Source: Candidatus Krumholzibacteriia bacterium
GTDB taxonomy: Bacteria; Krumholzibacteriota; Krumholzibacteriia; G020349025
Direction of reading: 5' to 3'
DNA length: 11,573 nucleotides
Assembly (NCBI GenBank): GCA_035649275.1
Contig: DASRJW010000032.1
Span: forward strand, 1-11,573
In this document: positions 6,040-11,573 of the stretch, piece by piece
How the letters are laid out: every line of letters starts with the position of its first letter
Numbering within the stretch: position 1 is the stretch's first letter
Position numbers and translations under genes: made by a program
The notes under the pieces: generated by a model
What the model saw: only the letters and a program-made list of their open reading frames with translations
Database searches by the model: none
What the model was told of the DNA's origin: nothing

Positions 6040-7770
6040 GTGCGTGCTCGCTTCGTCTATCTCCTCCTGGTCGTCACGCTCCTCGTGGCCGGCGCGATAC
6101 CGCCGATCATGCGCCCCTGGATCTGCGACGACGCCTTCATCACCCTGCGCTACGTCCGCAATGCGAATGCCGGCCTCGGCCTCGTCTACAACGCCGGCGA
6201 GCACGTCGAGGGCTACACTCATTTCCTCTGGACCATCCTGCTCTGGTTTTTCGCCCGACTGGGCATCGATCCCGTGGTGGTCGGTACGTGGCTCCCCTTG
6301 CCCTTCCATCTCGCCACCCTCTGGCTGTTGCTCCGCGCCAGTCAAACCCTCTGGCCGGCAGGGGCATTCCCCGCGCCGCGCCGCAAGCAGTCGGCGGATC
6401 GCTCCGCCGGGCGCAGCAAGACGGCGGTCGAGGGATCGCAGGCGGGGAACAAGACGAAGGCAGTGGTTTTCGCCCTTCCCGTCGCAGCCGCCCTCTGGGC
6501 GGTGCATCGGGATGCGCTCGTGTTCGCGAGCGGCGGCTTGGAGACGGCGGCGTATGGCTTCTTCCTCCTCCTCGGCTTTTCCCTGCTCGCCGCCGGCGGT
6601 GGCTCACGGTCGCGAGACGCAGCGATGGCGGCCTACGCCGGCGCTGCCCTGCTGCGTCCCGAAGGTCTGCTGCACTTAGGTGTAGCCCTCGCGACTCTGA
6701 CCCGCACCCCACGCCGCGACCTCCTGCGCGCCGGTTGCATCGCTGCTCTCCTCGTGGCACCGCTCTACGTTTGGCGACTCGCGTACTACCACGACATCCT
6801 GCCCAACGCTTACTACGCCAAGTCGGCCGCCCACGCGCGCTGGGGCCAAGGGTGGTTCTACGTCGGCCTGTTCGGCCGCTACTACGCCGCCCTCGGCATC
6901 GCCGCTCTCGCCGGCATGGCACTGGTGGCGCGCTCCCGCGCACCGCGCCCCCTTCTCCTGGCAGCGGCACACGCCCTCGTCATCGTTCTCACCACGGCGT
7001 ATGTGGGCGGCGACTTCATGTTCGCCCGCTTCCTCCTACCGGCGACGCCCTTCCTCGCCCTCCTGGCCGAGCACGCGGTGCGGCAAGCGCGTACGGCGCG
7101 CACGGCCTTGGCGACGCTCCTCATCCTGGCAACCTTGGCGGGCGGGATCTGGCGGGAGCGAACCATGCGCTGGCCCAAGATGCCGCGCGGCATCGTGGAC
7201 GAACATTCCTTCTATCCGTTGGCGGACGTCAAAGCGCGGCGCGCCCATGGAGAGCTCATCGCCTCCTGTCTGGGCTCGTCCGACGCGGCCTTCCTCGTCC
7301 TCGGTGCCCAGGCGATGCTCGCCTACTACGGCCGCTTCCCCGTCGCCATCGAGATGCACGGCCTGACTGATCGCACCATCGCCCGCGCGCCGCTGCCGAG
7401 CCGTGGCCGCCCGGGACACGAACGGCAACCGACGATGCAGTACCTATTCCAGCGCCAGGTGCGCTTCATGATCTTGCAACCCGGCACCCAACCGAAGAAG
7501 GACTTCGCGCGCATCCGCTTCGGCGACATCCTGGGCGAGATCGTCACCTATGACCGGCGTCTCATGGAGCAGGTGCGGCGGTGCAAGGAGGTGGAGTTCG
7601 TCGACTTCCCGGCGTACCTGGACGAATACCTGCGCCGAGCCCCGAGCCTTTCGGCCGACGCCCTCGCCCGCGATCTCGCCACCTTCAAGTGGTACTACTT
7701 CGACCTCAATGACGATCCGGAGCGGCTCGGTCGCCTGCAGTCTTTGCTGCAGGAAAAACGCGGCCACTGA
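6040..7770 (+). CDS. Polytopic GT-C glycosyltransferase (DDAF/GLET/RPEG type)
   Basis: This is a 576-residue multi-spanning membrane protein of the GT-C superfamily, whose members move a sugar from a polyprenyl-phosphate donor to an acceptor on the outer side of the membrane. After the first helix (residues about 4-20) comes ICDDAFITLRYVRN, holding the acidic pair typical of the first outer loop, then YNAGEHVEGYTHFLW. Further family landmarks follow in order: SGGLETAAYG, ALLRPEGLLHL, LPNAYYAKS and GGDFMFARFLLP. The same series of motifs occurs in AftB-like arabinofuranosyltransferases of mycobacteria and in many uncharacterised proteins. About ten hydrophobic segments lie in the first 380 residues; the last 190 are soluble. 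A hydrophilic Arg/Lys/Ser/Gly-rich stretch (about 110-140) separates two helices and looks like an inserted cytoplasmic loop. The GTG start at 6040 is chosen for GGAG five bases upstream; an ATG at 5950 would overlap the flavoprotein gene by 55 bp. Confidence 0.87.
   Translation: MRARFVYLLLVVTLLVAGAIPPIMRPWICDDAFITLRYVRNANAGLGLVYNAGEHVEGYTHFLWTILLWFFARLGIDPVVVGTWLPLPFHLATLWLLLRASQTLWPAGAFPAPRRKQSADRSAGRSKTAVEGSQAGNKTKAVVFALPVAAALWAVHRDALVFASGGLETAAYGFFLLLGFSLLAAGGGSRSRDAAMAAYAGAALLRPEGLLHLGVALATLTRTPRRDLLRAGCIAALLVAPLYVWRLAYYHDILPNAYYAKSAAHARWGQGWFYVGLFGRYYAALGIAALAGMALVARSRAPRPLLLAAAHALVIVLTTAYVGGDFMFARFLLPATPFLALLAEHAVRQARTARTALATLLILATLAGGIWRERTMRWPKMPRGIVDEHSFYPLADVKARRAHGELIASCLGSSDAAFLVLGAQAMLAYYGRFPVAIEMHGLTDRTIARAPLPSRGRPGHERQPTMQYLFQRQVRFMILQPGTQPKKDFARIRFGDILGEIVTYDRRLMEQVRRCKEVEFVDFPAYLDEYLRRAPSLSADALARDLATFKWYYFDLNDDPERLGRLQSLLQEKRGH
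7734..7753. terminator. Perfect hairpin inside the 3' end of the GT-C gene
   Basis: CCTGCAG (7734-7740) and CTGCAGG (7747-7753) form a perfect 7-bp stem around a 6-nt loop, within the last dozen codons of the GT-C gene. On the minus strand it starts 17 nt after the NHL gene's stop, the right place for a terminator of that gene. There is no intergenic DNA at this junction, so any terminator must lie inside coding sequence. No U-run follows. Confidence 0.3.
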
Positions 7771-8844
7771 TCAGCGGTAGAGACTCTTCAGCCGGGTCCA
7801 GGTGGTCGAGGTGGCGGCGGTGGTTTCGACGAAGCGCTGCACCCGCGAGTTCACTGCATCGGTGACGTAGACGCTGCCGCGCGAATCGAGCGCGATGCCG
7901 GCAGGAGTATCGAACTGGCCTTCGCCCTTGCCCCAGGCGCCCCAGCGGGTCAAGTAGCCGCCGCTCGCGTCGAACACTTGCACTCTGTGGTTCCCCATGT
8001 CGGCCACGAACACGCGCCCGTTGCGATCCATGGCCATGCCGCCGATGCCGGAGAACCGGCCCGCGGTGCTGCCCCTGCTGCCCCAGGCGCCCAAGAAAGT
8101 GCCGTGGTCGTCGAACCTCTGGATGCGATTGGTGCCGAAGTCGCCGACGTAGACCACGCCATCGGGACTCACCAGAACCGACACCGGTTCGAGGAACTGC
8201 CCGTTGCCGGTGCCCTCGGTGCCCCATTGCAGCTGGTAGCGGCCCTGGGAGTCGAACTTCTGCACGCGATGATTGTGGTAGTCAGCGACGTAGACGAAGT
8301 TCTGCGCGTCCACCGCGAGGCCCAGCGGCCAGTTCAGTTGACCCTTGCGCGAGCCAAAGGACCCCCAGGAGAGAAGCACCCGCCCATTCGAGTCGTACTT
8401 GACGATGCGACTGTTGCCGCGATCGGCGACGTAGATGTTGCCGTTCGCATCGATGGCGATGCCGACGGGGCCGTCGAACTCTCCTCGTCCCGGCCCCCAT
8501 CCACCCCAGGAGAGGACGAACTGGCAGTCCGAGTCGAACTCCTGCACCCGGTGGTTTTGCGAGTCGACGACGTAAATGTTGTCGGCCCGGTCGATGGCGA
8601 TCCCCGTGGGGTCGAAGAACTGGCCGTTCTGCGAGCCTTGGACGCCCCAGGAGCCGATGCAAGCGTAGGTCTGGGCCCCGGCCCGGGCGACCAAGCCTGC
8701 GAGGCCGGCCGCCGCCAGAAGCAGCGAGACCCAGGCGCGCAGGACGCCGGCGGTCCGGGGGGAGAACGGAAGCACGTGGCGATCTAACGACACTCGGAAA
8801 TCCGCGCCCGGCGGTACGAACCGCCGCTCGAACAGGCTCGACAT
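7771..8844 (-). CDS. Exported six-repeat NHL beta-propeller protein
   Basis: This 357-residue protein is built almost entirely of six NHL repeats of about 45 residues, starting near GQFFDPTGIAIDRADNIYVV. Each has the pattern G-x-F-x-x-P-x-G-I-A-(I/V)-D, then (I/V)-Y-V-(A/V/T)-D, N-(H/S)-R-(V/I)-Q-x-(F/Y)-D and a closing S/T-W-G. Six repeats should close a six-bladed propeller. The fourth and fifth repeats are the most divergent (VSVLVSPDG and IGGMAMDRNG). A hydrophobic stretch at about 38-53 followed by ARAGAQ looks like a signal peptide with cleavage near residue 57. The 37-residue stretch before it is long, so initiation at a GTG at 8793 or 8775 is possible. ATG 8844 is preferred over GTG 8937 because a candidate -10 lies at 8863-8868. 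No catalytic residues are visible. Such propellers usually bind proteins, glycans or other ligands at the surface; no ligand is indicated. Confidence 0.85.
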   Translation of the reverse strand: MSSLFERRFVPPGADFRVSLDRHVLPFSPRTAGVLRAWVSLLLAAAGLAGLVARAGAQTYACIGSWGVQGSQNGQFFDPTGIAIDRADNIYVVDSQNHRVQEFDSDCQFVLSWGGWGPGRGEFDGPVGIAIDANGNIYVADRGNSRIVKYDSNGRVLLSWGSFGSRKGQLNWPLGLAVDAQNFVYVADYHNHRVQKFDSQGRYQLQWGTEGTGNGQFLEPVSVLVSPDGVVYVGDFGTNRIQRFDDHGTFLGAWGSRGSTAGRFSGIGGMAMDRNGRVFVADMGNHRVQVFDASGGYLTRWGAWGKGEGQFDTPAGIALDSRGSVYVTDAVNSRVQRFVETTAATSTTWTRLKSLYR

Positions 8845-8862
8845 GGAGCTGGGCGCGTCCCG

Positions 8863-8868
8863 ATTGTA
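8863..8868 (-). promoter_or_regulatory. -10 element candidate for the NHL gene
   Basis: The minus strand reads TACAAT here, five of six consensus bases, followed by ATG 8844 after 18 nt. No good -35 hexamer sits at the expected distance (the best window gives GAGGCT), so an activator or alternative sigma factor would be needed. The leader would be about 12 nt and has no Shine-Dalgarno sequence. It argues that translation starts at 8844 or further downstream. Confidence 0.3.
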
Positions 8869-9068
8869 CAGCAGACGCGGTGGGGAGCCTCGCGGTACGA
8901 AATGCACGCTGCTTTCGCAGGGCGCACCCCTCCTCACCGACCGATCTCTTGCCGAGCCTGGGTGGTTTTCCCCGTTCGGCGGCGTTCCGGCAATCGTTGA
9001 CCCCCAAGATCGATCGACTCGGCAGGGTAGGGCTCTCCATCATCCTTCACGAGCCTGTGACAACGGCG

Positions 9069-9097
9069 TGGACGTGTTCGAGGGGCTCGACTATCAT
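9069..9097 (+). promoter_or_regulatory. Promoter candidate for the anchor-protein/TPR unit
   Basis: TGGACG (9069-9074, four of six) and TATCAT (9092-9097, five of six) are 17 bp apart. Transcription would start near 9104, about 46 nt before the ATG at 9150. The rest of the 305-bp divergent spacer (8845-9149) holds no gene I can support; it includes a TTGACC at 8997-9002 without a matching -10 and a TCGATCGA palindrome at 9010-9017. Confidence 0.42.
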
Positions 9098-9149
9098 GTC
9101 GTGGGCTTGAAAGCAGGGCGTTCTGGGAATCTCCTGAATGGAGCCCATG

Positions 9150-10139
9150 ATGTTGGCGGCTGCCCTCCCTCGTGTTTTGCTTTGGCTCCTACGCCCCCTC
9201 GTGCGCCGGCCCGATTCCCGAATCCTGCATGGTGCGGCGTTGCTGATGTTGGTGGGCCGGGCGGAGGCCGCGAGCATTGGGGGGCGCGAGCTCCTGGATC
9301 GTCCTCCCCCCATCATCCAAGAGCAATCGTTCGACTACCTGGGGCCGAGCGGCGGCAGAACCTTGTTCTTCGCCCAGTTCGACGATCTCGGCGGCTCCCG
9401 ACCGCTGCTGGACGTCGTCCTCGAGCTGCTCGACACCAGTACATGGTTGTTCCATGTGCAGGCGGACAACAATGCGGCTGTGAACAACACGGTCACGGTC
9501 GGGCTCACGAGCACCGTGCAGGCGGCCGCTCCCGCCAACCTGGTCACCTCGATGCTCCTATCTGATGCGCAAACGGCGGCGATCGCCCCGCTCCAGACCT
9601 ACGATTTCGGTGAGCTGACCGACAGCGCCTCTGCGAGCGCGAACCTGGTGGGGGCGCCCGATCCGAACCTCACGCCCTTCATCGGTCAGGGCACGATCCA
9701 GATCGAGGTGTCGAATACCGCCGGACTCGAGGTGACTTGCAGCGTCGCGGAGTGCAATTCCACAGTCAGCGTTTCCCATGATCAGTGGAGAATCCTCGCG
9801 ACTCTGCGTCTCACCTATGTGTACGTCGATTCGCCGACGTCCACCGGCCCCCAGGACTTGGCACACAGTGGCTTTGGACTGGGAACGCCGCGTCCGAACC
9901 CGGCGCGAGGCGTGTCCATCTCGTACTTCCCGGTGCACGTGCCGTGGAGCGAGCAGGTCCACATCGAGCTCTTCGACGTCACCGGCCGCAGGATCGCGCG
10001 CAGCGCGAGCACGACCCTCCCCGCGGGAGATCACCTCGTTTCGTGGCGGCCGCCGCCTCTGGCCTCGGGAATCTACACGGTTCGGCTCCAGACCGCGGCT
10101 GGCGCCGCCGCGGCGCGCCGTTGGACCATCCTGCGCTAG
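9150..10139 (+). CDS. Secreted choice-of-anchor-E-like protein with FlgD-Ig/type IX C-terminal domain
   Basis: This 329-residue exported protein has no enzymatic motif. A hydrophobic segment at about 25-36 followed by GRAEA-AS looks like a signal peptide with cleavage near residue 40; the preceding n-region is long and basic. Residues about 55-230 are beta-rich, with the features of the choice-of-anchor E domain: an FDYLGPSGG to FFAQFDDLG opening, repeated T-V stretches, FIGQGTIQIEV, and a closing strand LATLRLTYVYVD. C175 and C180 (approximately) could form a disulphide. Residues about 244-329 match FlgD-Ig/type IX sorting domains: LGTPRPNPARG, IELFDVTGRRIAR, LPAGDHLVSWRP, LASGIYTVRLQT and a short basic tail ending in ILR. 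Such domains direct secretion across the outer membrane in Bacteroidetes. Start 9150 is chosen because GGAG (9140-9143) is six bases upstream; ATG 9138 and 9147 are in frame but poorly spaced. Confidence 0.82.
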   Translation: MLAAALPRVLLWLLRPLVRRPDSRILHGAALLMLVGRAEAASIGGRELLDRPPPIIQEQSFDYLGPSGGRTLFFAQFDDLGGSRPLLDVVLELLDTSTWLFHVQADNNAAVNNTVTVGLTSTVQAAAPANLVTSMLLSDAQTAAIAPLQTYDFGELTDSASASANLVGAPDPNLTPFIGQGTIQIEVSNTAGLEVTCSVAECNSTVSVSHDQWRILATLRLTYVYVDSPTSTGPQDLAHSGFGLGTPRPNPARGVSISYFPVHVPWSEQVHIELFDVTGRRIARSASTTLPAGDHLVSWRPPPLASGIYTVRLQTAAGAAAARRWTILR

Positions 10140-10158
10140 CATGGAACTTGGATAGACG

Positions 10159-11130
10159 ATGTCGATCCGGACGCAGTCATGTGTCTTGGCCCTGGCGGCT
10201 ACAGCCCTTGCCGCCGGATCGAGCCCCCAGGAAGCCGAGCCGCCGGAGCGGGAGGCCCCGGTCGCCGTGGCACCGCGGGAGCCGGAAGCGCTCTCGCTCT
10301 TCGGCAAGCCTCTGTACCCGCTTGAGCTCACGGCGGAACAGCAGGCGGTCCTGAAGGCGAATCTGGCTGCAGCCGAGCAGGCTTGCGCGCAGAACCCGGA
10401 TGATCCGGAGAGCGTTGTCTGGCTGGGCCGACGCCTGGCTTACCTCGGGCACTACCAAGAGGCCATCGCCGTCTACAGCCGCGGCCTCGAGCGCTGGCCT
10501 ACGTCCCACCAGCTCCTCCGCCACCGCGGCCACCGCTGGATCACAGTGCGCGAGTTCGACAAGGCCATCGCCGACCTGGAGAGAGCGACCGTCCTCATCC
10601 GCAACCTACCCGACGCCATCGAGCCGGACGGCGCGCCCAATGCTTACAACATCCCGCGGAGCACCACGCACTCGAACATCTGGTACCACCTGGGTCTGGC
10701 GCATTATCTCCGGGGCGACTTCGAGGCGGCGCTGCGTTGCTATCGCGAGTGCATGCAGTTCTCGACCAACGACGACATGCGCTGCGCCACGAGCGACTGG
10801 CTCTACATGACCTACCGGCGCCTCGGGCGAGACGACGAAGCACGCCGTGTCCTCGAGCCCATCCATGCCGGGATGGAGATCTTGGAAAACCGCGCCTACC
10901 ACCGACGTCTCTTGATGTACAAGGGTGAGGTTCCGCCGGAATCGCTCCTCGCCAGCGCAGAAGCCAGCGACCTGGATCTGGTGACCCAAGGCTACGGCGT
11001 CGGCAACTGGCACCTCTGCAACGGCGACACGGCGCGGGCGAAAGAGATCTTCACGCAGGTGGTGGAAAGAGGCAACTGGCCGGCCTTCGGCTCCATCGCG
11101 GCGGAGTGCGACCTGGCCCGCCTGCCCTAG
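10159..11130 (+). CDS. Exported tetratricopeptide-repeat protein
   Basis: This 323-residue protein starts with a signal peptide (MSIRTQSCVLALAATALAAG, cleavage about residue 20), then an acidic Pro/Glu-rich linker (21-45). The body is helical repeats. Clear TPR units are at about 84-117 (VVWLGRRLAYLGHYQEAIAV), 118-151 (FDKAIADLERAT) and 173-206 (WYHLGLAHYLRGDFEAALRC). Weaker ones are at about 207-236 (YRRLGRDDEARRVLEP) and near the C-terminus (HLCNGDTARAKEIF). A stretch of about 20 residues rich in Pro and Asn (152-172) interrupts the series. The repeats should form a protein-binding superhelix in the periplasm or at the surface. A weak GGA lies six bases before the ATG. The gene follows the anchor protein by 19 bp on the same strand, so the two are probably co-transcribed and may work together; no partner can be named. 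Confidence 0.85.
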   Translation: MSIRTQSCVLALAATALAAGSSPQEAEPPEREAPVAVAPREPEALSLFGKPLYPLELTAEQQAVLKANLAAAEQACAQNPDDPESVVWLGRRLAYLGHYQEAIAVYSRGLERWPTSHQLLRHRGHRWITVREFDKAIADLERATVLIRNLPDAIEPDGAPNAYNIPRSTTHSNIWYHLGLAHYLRGDFEAALRCYRECMQFSTNDDMRCATSDWLYMTYRRLGRDDEARRVLEPIHAGMEILENRAYHRRLLMYKGEVPPESLLASAEASDLDLVTQGYGVGNWHLCNGDTARAKEIFTQVVERGNWPAFGSIAAECDLARLP

Positions 11131-11150
11131 AAACGCGCCGGCCAGAGCTG

Positions 11151-11172
11151 GAGCCGCCGAGGCCGGCGGCTC
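11151..11172. terminator. Strong hairpin between convergent genes
   Basis: GAGCCGCCG (11151-11159) and CGGCGGCTC (11164-11172) form a perfect 9-bp GC-rich stem with a 4-nt loop. It lies 21 nt after the TPR stop and overlaps the TGA of the minus-strand gene (11171-11173). There is no U-run, only a CT-rich stretch after it on the plus strand. Its position and strength make it the best terminator candidate in the window, for the TPR transcript in particular. Confidence 0.5.
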
Positions 11173-11573
11173 ACTTCTTCGCGGCGGCGGCTCCCGTCTT
11201 GCCGGCACCACTCGGCCCCAACTCGTAGGCGATGAGGGTGACCGGGTCGGACTCCGGCTGTTCGGTCTCGCCGCCCGTCCCACCGCTGCTGAAGGCGGCG
11301 ATGGCGGCGCCGAAGAGATCGGTGACCCGGTACAGACGATTGCCCGCGAAGAAAACTCCATCCTCACCGGCGTCGCCGTCGAGGAGGATGTGGGCGCGAC
11401 GCACGAAGCGTCCTTGCTTGTCGTAGACGTCGTAGCTGGCGAAGACGCCGGGCTCGTGCTCCCACATGCCCCGCCCGGAGAGTACCCACAGGCTGCCGTC
11501 CTCGGCGAAGCGGAGGTCGGCGACGGCCGCGTGCGTCGGGCTCACCTCGAAGGTGGAGCCCGGGTTCCAGCGC
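11171..11573 (-). CDS. C-terminal fragment of a probable beta-propeller protein
   Basis: This frame is open to the window edge, and about 133 residues of the C-terminus are visible. The edge reads RWNPGSTFEVSPTHAAVADL, so the GTG at 11545 is an internal valine, not a start. The pattern ADLRFAEDGSLWVLS, then FASYDVYDKQGRFVRRAHI and DGVFFAGNRLYRVTD is typical of the last blades of six-bladed propeller or NHL-like proteins: a conserved Asp-Gly-x-Leu-Trp-Val turn, then a Gly-Arg-Phe turn. The tail after residue 75 of the visible part is low complexity (Ser/Gly/Thr/Glu) and ends in an Ala/Lys-rich segment (GKTGAAAAKK). Its fold is inferred, and the function is unknown. It is convergent with the TPR gene across a 40-bp gap. 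Confidence 0.75.
   Translation of the reverse strand, partial: RWNPGSTFEVSPTHAAVADLRFAEDGSLWVLSGRGMWEHEPGVFASYDVYDKQGRFVRRAHILLDGDAGEDGVFFAGNRLYRVTDLFGAAIAAFSSGGTGGETEQPESDPVTLIAYELGPSGAGKTGAAAAKK

Noticed and set aside
5916-7370. 484-residue open frame across the flavoprotein and GT-C genes
   Set aside because: It is Arg/Pro/His-rich and out of frame with two well-supported genes.
7771-8844. DNA-level tandem repeat in the NHL gene
   Set aside because: The ~135-bp periodicity follows from the protein repeats, which have diverged enough that this is not a recent DNA amplification.

Overview
The window is GC-rich DNA of about 65% G+C (by eye) with dense coding on both strands. The best hint of lineage is a secreted protein at about 9.2-10.1 kb. 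It pairs a choice-of-anchor-E-like N-terminal region with a FlgD-Ig/type IX-type C-terminal domain. With an NHL propeller and a purple-acid-phosphatase-like enzyme, this points to an environmental bacterium of the FCB group (for example an Eisenbacteria- or Krumholzibacteria-like lineage). No rRNA or housekeeping marker is present, so the placement is tentative.

Layout. 1-284: no convincing gene, but two copies of a ~52 bp imperfect direct repeat. 285-629 (-): a small basic protein with a SAP/Rho-N-like N-terminus and a helical, L29-like C-terminal half. 630-792: divergent promoter region. 793-2067 and 2133-3251 (+): two GT4 (GT-B fold) glycosyltransferases, probably co-transcribed. 3276-4568 (-): an exported purple-acid-phosphatase-like metallophosphoesterase. 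4760-6004 and 6040-7770 (+): a HI0933/YhiN-type flavoprotein and a polytopic GT-C glycosyltransferase, probably co-transcribed. 7771-8844 (-): an exported six-repeat NHL propeller whose stop codon abuts the GT-C stop. 9150-10139 and 10159-11130 (+): the secreted choice-of-anchor protein and an exported TPR protein, probably co-transcribed. 11171-11573 (-): the C-terminal end of a probable beta-propeller protein that runs off the window.

How the genes may work together. Three glycosyltransferases of two fold classes suggest assembly of a surface glycan: two use activated sugars at the cytoplasmic face, and one (GT-C) uses a lipid-linked sugar at the outer face of the membrane. The phosphatase, NHL protein, anchor protein and TPR protein all have export signals and fit a cell-surface theme. 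The strand alternates roughly every one or two genes, so this is a set of short transcription units rather than one operon. I do not see a clear defence system, mobile element, CRISPR array, tRNA or rRNA. The most unusual items are the direct repeat at the left edge, the SAP/L29-like small protein, the cysteine cluster in the first glycosyltransferase and the choice-of-anchor plus FlgD-Ig architecture.
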